DNA of 5,937 bases from an uncultured Coriobacteriaceae bacterium (lineage in GTDB: Bacteria > Actinomycetota > Coriobacteriia > Coriobacteriales > Eggerthellaceae). The DNA lies in NCBI GenBank assembly GCA_902781245.1, contig CACZIP010000137.1:1-5937 (forward strand), read 5' to 3'. Both the position numbers and the translations under genes were made by a program. The notes beneath the pieces are model-generated. The model saw nothing but the letters and a program-made list of their open reading frames with translations. It was not told where the DNA came from and ran no database searches. Below, piece by piece: positions 1-5,837 of this stretch; position 1 is the stretch's first letter; each line of letters begins with the position of its first letter.

Positions 1-418
1 TCTCACCTTCTTTGATCTCGAGGAACTTGTCGGCAACGAGGTCGATAGCCTCATCCCAGGAAATGCGCTCCCATTTATCCTTGCCGCGGTCCTTCGGATC
101 GCGCCTCATCGGGTACATCAGACAGTCTTGCTGGTTGGTGACCTCGGGAACACCCAGGCAGCGAACGCAAAGGCGGCCCTTGTTGTAGGGATTCTCGGGG
201 TCTCCCTCGACCTTCACGAGATTGCCCTCTGCGTCAGTGTACAGAAGCACGCCACAACCGTCGTGGCATCCGGGTCCCGACCAGGCACTGCCACGGGTTA
301 CCGTGAGCCCTCCCTCTTCATACCTCCAGGGATGCTCATGAGGCACTTTGATGAAGTCGCCAATGAGCTGCGTAGACACGCCGCTGTTGTTGTAGCCCTC
401 CACTCCATGTTCTGCCAT
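1..418 (-). CDS. Molybdopterin oxidoreductase (DMSO reductase superfamily), N-terminal part; gene continues past the left edge
   Basis: Translating the minus strand from the ATG at 418-416 gives 139 open codons. Around residues 51-87 lies an Fe-S/bis-MGD N-terminal motif: C51-HDG-C55, then a 'VKVEGDPENPYNKGRLCVRC' stretch with C84 and C87. Residues 119-124 read WERISW and begin the usual 'W(E)-ISWDEA' segment of molybdopterin oxidoreductases. The first cysteine of the classic C-x2-C-x3-C pattern is a glycine here (G48), and the extra C87 may compensate. The first 45 residues show no twin-arginine or hydrophobic signal, so a cytoplasmic enzyme is likely. The start is fixed by an AAAGGAG box 9 nt upstream. 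The gene is transcribed away from the four-gene operon to its right. Its style resembles the reductive catechol dehydroxylase/acetylene hydratase-like branch of Eggerthellaceae, but the catalytic region is outside the window, so substrate and exact subfamily are open. Confidence 0.88.
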   Translation of the reverse strand, partial: MAEHGVEGYNNSGVSTQLIGDFIKVPHEHPWRYEEGGLTVTRGSAWSGPGCHDGCGVLLYTDAEGNLVKVEGDPENPYNKGRLCVRCLGVPEVTNQQDCLMYPMRRDPKDRGKDKWERISWDEAIDLVADKFLEIKEGE

Positions 419-427
419 GATGCTACA

Positions 428-434
428 CTCCTTT
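428..434 (-). promoter_or_regulatory. Ribosome binding site of the leftward molybdopterin oxidoreductase
   Basis: On the minus strand the sequence reads AAAGGAG, 9 nt before the ATG at 418-416. It is a near-consensus Shine-Dalgarno site and decides the start of the leftward gene. Confidence 0.8.
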
Positions 435-568
435 CGTATCCCTTCTCGCGAACGCCCCCTCTGGCGCCCGTTGATACCCTCATTGCGCATCGGGATGGTG
501 GAAGTGCTGCTTTCATGCGGGAAACGGTGGGCCTCGAGCTGAACCTTTTCTTTTGGCCCGTTATCCCC

Positions 569-589
569 TCGCGCGATCCGTCGCGCGAT
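569..589. repeat. Tandem direct repeat TCGCGCGAT, 12-bp step
   Basis: TCGCGCGAT occurs at 569-577 and again at 581-589, separated by CCG. Each copy contains the perfect 8-bp palindrome TCGCGCGA. The step is close to one helical turn, so two dimers or a cooperative pair could bind one face of the DNA. It lies about 150 bp upstream of the leftward gene start. A protein-binding role is inference; CG-rich words also arise by chance in this genome. Confidence 0.35.
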
Positions 590-797
590 TGCAGGCTTGT
601 TCCCATGCGCCTATGCCACTGCAAGTGGTCGTTCATTGGAGAACGCGGACGGTTGCGTTTCAGGTTGCCGCGCTTTCTGCAGAAGATCCCTGCATGCCCA
701 AAAAGCCCATTACGACTCGTATTTCTCGTCTGGTTAAACTGTATGAAACGGGCGTCCGTGCGAGAATATACAGGTCGCGAATCGTGACAGAGTGTTC

Positions 798-840
798 CTG
801 ACAATCGGTACGATGTGTAAGGCCGTTCTGACATTCGTCA
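798..840. promoter_or_regulatory. Candidate operator/promoter elements upstream of the TetR operon
   Basis: CTGACAATCG (798-807) and CTGACATTCG (828-837) match at 9 of 10 positions and are 30 bp apart, about three helical turns. The first runs into a small inverted repeat ATCG-GTA-CGAT (804-814). The second forms TGAC-ATTC-GTCA (829-840). CTGACA also resembles a -35 hexamer. They lie 105-150 nt before the likely TetR start, where an autoregulatory site would be expected. No footprint-like consensus for this regulator family is known to me, so this remains a candidate. Confidence 0.35.
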
Positions 841-934
841 TGATTTCGTATGGCAATCGTTCCTGAGTTTTTCGGCTGTTTGTGTCAGACTGGTCCATGT
901 GGAAAAAACAACTCGAAGGCGCATTGTTATGGCT

Positions 935-939
935 GGGGG
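935..939 (+). promoter_or_regulatory. Weak G-rich ribosome binding site for the TetR gene (GTG start)
   Basis: A run of five G lies 6 nt before the GTG at 946. It is not a textbook AGGAGG, but it is the only purine-rich box at proper spacing before a codon that gives a normal TetR N-terminus. Confidence 0.45.
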
Positions 940-945
940 CACGTT

Positions 946-1560
946 GTGGCTAGGTTGTTGAACACCAAAGGGCAAGAAACTCAGATGGTTGTCTTCGAAG
1001 CATTTGAAAGGCTTCTGCAATCCAAGCACTTCGAGAACATCTCCGTGAGCATGATATGCAAGGAAGCTGGCATTTCCCGAGCGACGTTCTACTACCATTT
1101 CAAGGATAAGTTCGATGTGAGCCAATGGCATTACGGGCTTGTTGCCGAGACGTTTTTATTCCAAACGGGCCGGACGCTCAACTGGCTCCAGGCGAATTAC
1201 CTGAATACCGTGGAATTCGCGAAGCACGAGGCGGTGTATCGCGAATGCTTCGACATGCACGGCTACGAATCGCTGTTCGAGCATGCAAAACGTCGACGCA
1301 TCGAAACGCTACGCGAGACGATTGTCGACTACAAGCACGAAAAGCTCGATTCGGAGCTGGAATTCCAGGTGGTCGCCTTGGCGGACGCGGAGGTCGGCGG
1401 CGTGACGCATTGGTTCAAGGGCGGGATGCCTTACAGCGTGATGGAACTGTGCCTTTATTTGGATAGCATCGTGCCGCGACGGCTCTACAACCTCCTCAAC
1501 GACCCGATTGACGACTCGTACCAGCCTCTCCTGGGAAATCTGCAAACCCCGCTGCGATGA
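946..1560 (+). CDS. TetR/AcrR-family transcriptional regulator (DhaS-like C-terminal domain)
   Basis: A likely one-component, ligand-responsive DNA-binding regulator of the neighbouring redox genes. With the GTG start at 946 the protein has 204 residues, normal for the family. Residues 32-53 carry the TetR helix-turn-helix, with the signature 'GISRATFYYHFKDK' at residues 42-55. The C-terminal part has the 'W-x3-GMP' segment at residues 156-162, typical of the DhaS-type C-terminal domain (TetR_C_8-like). An in-frame ATG at 850 would add 32 Cys-rich residues unlike the family and lacks a ribosome binding site. The ATG at 985 would cut into helix 1. The gene is first of four co-directional genes, and its stop lies 47 nt before the flavoprotein start, so it is probably cotranscribed and autoregulated. 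The ligand is unknown; the substrate or product of the downstream molybdenum enzyme is the natural guess. Confidence 0.88.
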   Translation: MARLLNTKGQETQMVVFEAFERLLQSKHFENISVSMICKEAGISRATFYYHFKDKFDVSQWHYGLVAETFLFQTGRTLNWLQANYLNTVEFAKHEAVYRECFDMHGYESLFEHAKRRRIETLRETIVDYKHEKLDSELEFQVVALADAEVGGVTHWFKGGMPYSVMELCLYLDSIVPRRLYNLLNDPIDDSYQPLLGNLQTPLR

Positions 1561-1595
1561 AAGGGCGGGCAAGTCAAGCGGCAATCGTATCCCAG

Positions 1596-1601
1596 AAGGA
1601 G
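1596..1601 (+). promoter_or_regulatory. Ribosome binding site fixing the flavoprotein start
   Basis: AAGGAG sits 6 nt before the ATG at 1608. The alternative in-frame ATG at 1557, which overlaps the TetR stop as ATGA, has no such box. This favours the shorter protein. Confidence 0.8.
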
Positions 1602-1607
1602 AATTCG

Positions 1608-2891
1608 ATGGAACGTGGTATTCCCGAAAGGGAAACAGCTGCTGGTCACCGCTTGCCTGAGCAGGTAGTCGTGGTGGGCTTCGGTGCTGCTGGGACAAGC
1701 GCGGTCATGGCGCTGCGCGAAGCGGGCTTCGAGGGGTCCATCGTAGTAGTGACCGACGGTGACCCGAATCCGTACAGCCCGGTTCTCACTTCATATTATG
1801 TAAGCGGAAGGATAGAACGCGAACACTGCTTCATCTGGTCCGATTTGGATTTGTCGACTTTGGTGGACGACATGCACGCCCATAGCGGGATCGTGTCGAT
1901 AGACGCTGGCGCCCATGAGGTGACGCTCGTCGACGGTAGTCGCATTGGATACTCGAAACTGCTTATCGCAACGGGAGCGCACCCTGTGGCGCCGGGTTTT
2001 CCAGAAACCTGCCGCTATTGCCCGCTCATGCTGAGAACAATGGAGGACGCCGATCTGCTCCGTCGGGCCCTCTTGTCTCCCAGCTGCAAGCGGGTCCTCG
2101 TCTCGGGCACGTCGATGGTCGGCTTGAAAGCACTCGAAGCCTGCCTCGACCGCGGTGTTGTGGTGGTCCTGCTCGGCCGCAGCCGACACATCATGCGCAG
2201 TGCGGCGCGCCCTTTGGTAGCCAAGCGCTTCGAGGAATTGCTCGTCGAACGCGGCGTGCGGCTGCGTTTGGCGCAATCGGTCTCGGATGTAGACGATGAA
2301 ACCGTTTCTGCAGGTTGCACTGTGACCTTCGACTGCGGGGACTCCGAACACTTTGATGAGGTGATCCTGGCCCAGGGCACAAAGCCCAACCTGGGCTTCA
2401 CATGCGAGGGCCTCGAGATCGACCAGGGACTGTCCGTCGATGAGTTCAGACGCACGAACTTGCCAGATGTGTACGCGGCGGGCGATGTCGCTCAAGCAGT
2501 CGATGTAGGCACGGGCGAGCGACGGGTCATCGGGCTTTGGCAGAACGCCGTGCAGCAAGGGCGCTGCGCAGGCCGTGCTATGGCTGCCGAGCTTCTCGAT
2601 CTGGCCAATCCGCTTCCCTTCCCAGGCTCTCTGGCTTCTAACACGATTCACGTACGCGACATCCTATTCGCTTCCGCCGGCTCGCTCGAGGAAGGAGAAG
2701 GTCGTAGCTTGGAGATGAGCAAGGCAGATGACGGAACAATGCGCGTTTTCGTCTACGAGGGGCGCGGGGACGACCGCCGCCTTGTCGGCATCAACATTCT
2801 TGCAACAACATCGTCGAAGGGGGGAAGCAATTTGCTTGATTGCGAAATCGGGAAGTATCGCAGGGCGATACTGAATGCGTGCTTGAAGTGA
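1608..2891 (+). CDS. FAD/NAD(P)-dependent oxidoreductase (Pyr_redox_2; NirB/rubredoxin reductase-like), probable electron-input flavoprotein
   Basis: A 427-residue soluble flavoprotein, probably passing electrons from NAD(P)H to the Fe-S subunit and molybdenum enzyme encoded downstream. Residues 20-29 form the FAD-binding Rossmann motif (VVVVGFGAAG). 'LLIATGA' follows the first domain, and 'VYAAGDVA' near residue 293 is the second FAD-contact motif. The 'YSPVLTSYYVSG' segment resembles the 'RPLLSYYLAG' region of NirB and NADH-rubredoxin reductases. The central nucleotide-binding loop at residues 167-172 is GTSMVG, so the second glycine of GxGxxG is serine. The next strand ends in G190-R191 rather than an acidic residue, which hints at NADPH or altered cofactor binding. 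The last ~80 residues fit the C-terminal domain of rubredoxin reductase-like proteins. There is no CxxC or CxxxxC redox disulfide and no signal peptide. The role as partner of the molybdenum enzyme is inferred from gene order. Confidence 0.9.
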   Translation: MERGIPERETAAGHRLPEQVVVVGFGAAGTSAVMALREAGFEGSIVVVTDGDPNPYSPVLTSYYVSGRIEREHCFIWSDLDLSTLVDDMHAHSGIVSIDAGAHEVTLVDGSRIGYSKLLIATGAHPVAPGFPETCRYCPLMLRTMEDADLLRRALLSPSCKRVLVSGTSMVGLKALEACLDRGVVVVLLGRSRHIMRSAARPLVAKRFEELLVERGVRLRLAQSVSDVDDETVSAGCTVTFDCGDSEHFDEVILAQGTKPNLGFTCEGLEIDQGLSVDEFRRTNLPDVYAAGDVAQAVDVGTGERRVIGLWQNAVQQGRCAGRAMAAELLDLANPLPFPGSLASNTIHVRDILFASAGSLEEGEGRSLEMSKADDGTMRVFVYEGRGDDRRLVGINILATTSSKGGSNLLDCEIGKYRRAILNACLK

Positions 2892-2914
2892 TGAGCGCAT
2901 CCTGAACGTCCTTG

Positions 2915-2944
2915 AAGCTGGCTGCATATGCCAAAACCCAGCTT
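2915..2944 (+). other. Small hairpin in the flavoprotein-molybdoenzyme gap
   Basis: AAGCTGG (2915-2921) pairs with CCAGCTT (2938-2944) around a 16-nt loop. It lies in the 156-nt non-coding gap between genes two and three. No T-run follows, so it is not a clear terminator. It could be an mRNA processing or stability element that sets different levels for the regulator/flavoprotein and the enzyme subunits. It may also be chance. Confidence 0.3.
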
Positions 2945-3027
2945 GTAGGGGAATGAAGCACGCCCAGTTGTCCAGCGTCGGGTCGGACCGCCGATGCGGC
3001 AGGACTCGAGGGCCCGCTTCCAAATCG

Positions 3028-3034
3028 AAGGAGG
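3028..3034 (+). promoter_or_regulatory. Ribosome binding site of the molybdoenzyme catalytic subunit
   Basis: AAGGAGG followed by more G residues lies 13 nt before the ATG at 3048, rather long spacing. A second in-frame ATG at 3057 is even farther away. The in-frame ATG at 2994 has no comparable box and lies upstream of this site. The box therefore favours 3048. Confidence 0.7.
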
Positions 3035-3047
3035 GGGAACCAAAACG

Positions 3048-5216
3048 ATGAACGATATGGATCTGAAGATTAAAGGCAAGGTGCCGGGGCCTGATAGCGG
3101 CATCGAGGTGCGCAAATCGCTGTGCGCGATCTGCGACCCGAACACGCAATGCGGCATGGACCTGTACGTGAAAGACGGCAGAATCATCAAGGTTGCGGGC
3201 ATGAAGGAAGCGCCCCACTCTCACGGGTCGCTGTGCAGCAAGGGCGCCGCGCTGCGTCAATACATCTACAGCCCCGAGCGCGTGCTTACACCGCTGCGCC
3301 GCACGGGCGAACGCGGCTCAGGAGAGTTTGAGCCGATCAGCTGGGATAAAGCATTGAGTGAAATAGCCGAGAAGCTCAACGCCATCAAAGACGAGTTCGG
3401 CCCGGAGTCGGTCATGTTCTTTGCAGGTTATGCAAAATGGGCGCGTCCGTATCTCACGCGCTTCACCATGATGTTTGGCTCTCCGAACTATCTGACGGAA
3501 TCGAGCACGTGTGCGACCGCCATGGCGATGGCACATCAACTCACGTATGGAGCGCCAGCTGGACCCGACCTGAAGAACACGGACTGCATCATGTTCTGGT
3601 CGCAGAACCCGTCGGCGTCAGGCAGCCTAAACCTCTTGAACATCCAGAAGAAACTGGATGCGGGCATGAAGTGCATCGTGATTGACCCGCGTGTGATTGA
3701 TCTCGCGCAGCGCGCCGACGTGTACCTGCAGATTCGTCCTGGCACCGACGGAGCGCTCGCGCTCGCGATGGGGCACGTTATCGTGGAAGAAGGTCTCTAC
3801 GATAAGGACTTCGTCGAGAACTGGACGGTTGGCTTCAACGAGTACCGCGAGCTTGCGGCCGACATGGCACCTGAAAAGGCTGCCGTGATTTGCGGCGTTT
3901 CCGCTGCGGACATCCGTGCCGCCGCCCGCCTGTACGCAACTTCCAAGACAGCGTGTATCCAGTTCAGCGCTGCGCCAGTCGTGCATCACACGAATGGCGT
4001 GCAGAACTACCGAGCCGTGTTCTGCCTCATCCCCCTGACAGGCAACCTGGACATCGCCGGCGGCAATCGCATGAACAAGCCGTCAATCGTCTACGTGCCG
4101 GGCGGGTTCCCCACGCGCGAGCCCCAGTTCATGTGCATCGACCGGTTAGCTGGCATGCCAGAACGTGTCGGTGAAGCACGCTTCCCGGTCTGGGCGAAGC
4201 TCACGAACCAGGCGCAGGCTTGCGACATCCCGCGGCAGATTCGCACGGGCGATCCCTATCCGCTCAAGGCGTTCTTCGCACTGGGCTTGAATTACCGCAT
4301 GTTCGCTGGATCGCAGGACTTCATCGACGCGCTGTGCGAGCTCGACCTCATCGTCGACGTAGACCTGTTCCTCACCGACACGGCGAAGTACGCCGACTAC
4401 GTACTGCCCGCATGCAGCTCGGCGGAGCGGCGCGAGTTGCGTTGCTGGCCCATGGGCTACATCCAGTTCACGCAGCCGGCAATCGAGCCGCTCGGCCAAT
4501 CGAAGAGCGACGTCGAGATCCTTGCCGAGCTTTCGAAGCATCTCGGACTCGACGACGAGCTGTTGGAATCGGGCATGGAGGCGTGCGTTAACTGGATTCT
4601 CGAGCCGAGCGGCCTGACCGTGGAGGAGCTGAACAAGCACCCCGAGGGCATGTTCGTGCCAGGCGCCAAGCCGCCGGCTGAGCGCAAGTACCTGAACGTC
4701 GGCTTCAACACCCCTTCGGGGAAGGCGGAGTTCGTGTCCAGCCTGCTTGCCGCAGTAGACCGAGAAGGGTACGAGGAGCTGCCATCGTATCGTGAGCCGG
4801 AAATGAGCCCCGTTTCGCAACCCGACCTTGCCAAAGAGTTCCCGCTCATCCTGGACACGGGCTCACGCTTGCCCATGTTCCAGCACACGCGGATGTTCCG
4901 CGTGCCGTGGGCGCGTTCGCTCAGCCCCGAGCCACATGCTGATATTTGCCCTGACGATGCGGCTGCAGCTGGCATCGCCGACGGCTCGTGGATGAAGATC
5001 ATCACGCCCCGCGGCCAGATTAGGGCGCGCGCGCACCTAACCAAGATGGTGCGCAAGGGCGACGTGCACATGTACCACGATTGGCCTCAGGCAAATGTGA
5101 ACGACCTTATCAGCGGCGATTACCTCGACCCGATTTCTGGATTCCCGGGCTATCGGTCATCGCTTTGCAAGATAGAAGCAGAGAACGCCGTGGAAGGAGG
5201 CGCCGACAATGACTAG
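3048..5216 (+). CDS. Molybdopterin (bis-MGD) oxidoreductase catalytic subunit, acetylene hydratase/catechol dehydroxylase-like
   Basis: A 722-residue catalytic subunit of the DMSO reductase superfamily, predicted to hold one [4Fe-4S] cluster and a Mo or W bis-MGD cofactor. The cluster motif is C26-x2-C29-x5-C35-x27-C63, followed by K65 of the 'LCSKGAA' segment. The second gap is five residues rather than the common three or four. 'SSTCATAMA' places C155 where family members such as NapA and acetylene hydratase carry a metal-binding Cys. 'RPGTD' at 230-234 is a conserved cofactor-domain motif. Residues ~598-712 form the C-terminal molybdopterin dinucleotide-binding domain, with a 'PEPHADICPDDAAAAGI' stretch typical of the acetylene hydratase-like branch. 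No Tat or Sec signal precedes the cluster, so the enzyme should be cytoplasmic. It overlaps the Fe-S subunit gene by 8 nt, implying a complex. Reductive dehydroxylation of an aromatic or steroid-like substrate is a plausible guess; other redox or hydration chemistry is possible. Confidence 0.92.
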   Translation: MNDMDLKIKGKVPGPDSGIEVRKSLCAICDPNTQCGMDLYVKDGRIIKVAGMKEAPHSHGSLCSKGAALRQYIYSPERVLTPLRRTGERGSGEFEPISWDKALSEIAEKLNAIKDEFGPESVMFFAGYAKWARPYLTRFTMMFGSPNYLTESSTCATAMAMAHQLTYGAPAGPDLKNTDCIMFWSQNPSASGSLNLLNIQKKLDAGMKCIVIDPRVIDLAQRADVYLQIRPGTDGALALAMGHVIVEEGLYDKDFVENWTVGFNEYRELAADMAPEKAAVICGVSAADIRAAARLYATSKTACIQFSAAPVVHHTNGVQNYRAVFCLIPLTGNLDIAGGNRMNKPSIVYVPGGFPTREPQFMCIDRLAGMPERVGEARFPVWAKLTNQAQACDIPRQIRTGDPYPLKAFFALGLNYRMFAGSQDFIDALCELDLIVDVDLFLTDTAKYADYVLPACSSAERRELRCWPMGYIQFTQPAIEPLGQSKSDVEILAELSKHLGLDDELLESGMEACVNWILEPSGLTVEELNKHPEGMFVPGAKPPAERKYLNVGFNTPSGKAEFVSSLLAAVDREGYEELPSYREPEMSPVSQPDLAKEFPLILDTGSRLPMFQHTRMFRVPWARSLSPEPHADICPDDAAAAGIADGSWMKIITPRGQIRARAHLTKMVRKGDVHMYHDWPQANVNDLISGDYLDPISGFPGYRSSLCKIEAENAVEGGADND
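5195..5200 (+). promoter_or_regulatory. Ribosome binding site of the Fe-S subunit, inside the end of the catalytic subunit gene
   Basis: A perfect AGGAGG lies 8 nt before the ATG at 5209, within the last codons of the catalytic subunit gene. With the 8-nt gene overlap it indicates tight translational coupling of the two subunits. Confidence 0.85.
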
Positions 5217-5706
5217 GAAATCGCTGTACTTCGACGTCCAGAAGTGCGTTGGATGCTATGCCTGCGCAGTTGCGTGCATGGATCAGAACGACACGGATCT
5301 TCTTGGAGGCGACCTGATGTTCCGCAGCGTCATGCACGTTGAAAACATGGAAGCGGGCGAGGTCCGCATCGCTCACGTTTCCACAGCATGCATGCACTGC
5401 GACAATGCCGAGTGCCTGGATGCCTGCCCGTCGCGCGCCCTTCGCCGCGACCCCGAGAGCGGGGCGGTAATTGTGCGTCGTGAGCTCTGCATCGGCTGCC
5501 ATGCCTGCGCGATGGCATGCCCCTTCGGCATTCCACGCTTCGGTGGCGACGGCACGATGCAAAAATGCGACGGCTGCTACGCACGCACACGCTTCGGCTA
5601 TGCGCCCGCCTGCGCCGATATCTGTCCGACGGGCGCTTTGTCCTATCTTGATATCAACGAGGCGATGGCGGCCAAACAAGCCCGTTTCGGCGCATCGCTC
5701 GTGTAA
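5209..5706 (+). CDS. Four-cluster ferredoxin-type electron-transfer subunit (DmsB/HybA-like)
   Basis: A 165-residue Fe-S protein that should carry electrons to or from the molybdenum subunit just upstream. All sixteen ligand cysteines for four [4Fe-4S] clusters are visible: C13/C16/C19/C23, C61/C64/C69/C73, C94/C97/C100/C104 and C120/C123/C135/C139. This is the arrangement of DmsB, NrfC and related 'four-cluster' subunits. The protein is shorter than DmsB (about 205 residues) and ends soon after the last cluster with a short Ala-rich tail. It has no Tat signal and no membrane segment, and no anchor gene follows before the terminator. It is therefore probably a soluble cytoplasmic partner. The start ATG overlaps the end of the catalytic gene and has a strong ribosome binding site. 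Its electron donor is most simply the flavoprotein encoded two genes upstream. Confidence 0.95.
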   Translation: MTRKSLYFDVQKCVGCYACAVACMDQNDTDLLGGDLMFRSVMHVENMEAGEVRIAHVSTACMHCDNAECLDACPSRALRRDPESGAVIVRRELCIGCHACAMACPFGIPRFGGDGTMQKCDGCYARTRFGYAPACADICPTGALSYLDINEAMAAKQARFGASLV

Positions 5707-5721
5707 TACACCGCTTTGAAT

Positions 5722-5745
5722 TCGAGGACCGTATTTGGTTCTCGA
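5722..5745 (+). other. Small hairpin just after the Fe-S subunit gene
   Basis: TCGAGGACC (5722-5730) pairs with GGTTCTCGA (5737-5745) around a 6-nt loop, with one G-U pair. An alternative pairing, GAGGAC (5724-5729) with GTCCTC (5746-5751), is mutually exclusive. It lies between the stop codon and the main terminator and lacks a T-run. It may protect the 3' end of the mRNA or assist termination. Confidence 0.45.
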
Positions 5746-5762
5746 GTCCTCAGACTTAAGAA

Positions 5763-5797
5763 GCCCCCCATTTCCCACTGTCCAGGAAATGGGGGGC
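5763..5797. terminator. Strong hairpin terminator between convergent genes, probably bidirectional
   Basis: GCCCCCCATTTCC (5763-5775) and GGAAATGGGGGGC (5785-5797) form a perfect 13-bp stem with a 9-nt loop. The rightward strand continues with a short ATTTAA tail and the leftward strand with CTTCTTAAG, so the U-tracts are weak but the stem is very stable. It lies 56 nt after the Fe-S subunit stop and 40 nt beyond the stop of the convergent leftward gene, well placed to end both transcripts. Confidence 0.85.
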
Positions 5798-5837
5798 ATT
5801 TAACGACTGCCCTTCGACCCGCTACGGGCTTTAGACA

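Larger units (their letters stand above)
419..945. other. Long divergent intergenic region with no convincing gene
   Basis: About 527 nt separate the start of the leftward molybdenum enzyme from the likely start of the TetR regulator. Open frames exist on both strands, but their translations show no recognisable domain, are rich in Arg, Ser and Pro as expected of non-coding high-GC DNA, and lack good ribosome binding sites. The stretch holds short repeats and palindromes: TCGCGCGAT twice at a 12-bp step (569-589), CCACT-GCA-AGTGG (616-628), TTCTGCAGAA (675-684), and CTGACA(A/T)TCG twice (798-807, 828-837). It must contain the promoters for both directions, but no clear -35/-10 pair with 16-18 bp spacing could be assigned. 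An AATATA/TATATT element at 765-770 is the most -10-like sequence seen. Confidence 0.7.

Noticed and set aside
128..787. 219-codon open frame on the plus strand
   Set aside because: It runs antisense over the N-terminal coding part of the leftward molybdoenzyme, which has clear family motifs and a good ribosome binding site; its own translation shows no domain.
553..801. 82-codon plus-strand open frame, possible small gene before the regulator
   Set aside because: No ribosome binding site or domain; the composition looks like translated intergenic DNA.
298..834. 178-codon open frame on the minus strand in the divergent region
   Set aside because: It overlaps the start of the leftward enzyme in another frame, is Arg/Ser-rich without a recognisable domain, and has no convincing ribosome binding site.
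850..945. Upstream ATG extension of the TetR regulator
   Set aside because: It would add 32 Cys-rich residues not seen at TetR N-termini and has no ribosome binding site; the GTG at 946 gives a normal length and N-terminus.
1557..1607. ATGA overlap start of the flavoprotein
   Set aside because: The overlap with the TetR stop is suggestive of coupling, but the strong AAGGAG box lies before the later ATG at 1608 and the extra 17 residues precede the FAD fold without added motif.
1791..2651. 286-codon minus-strand open frame within the flavoprotein gene
   Set aside because: A shadow frame antisense to a well-supported flavoprotein; no domain or ribosome binding site.
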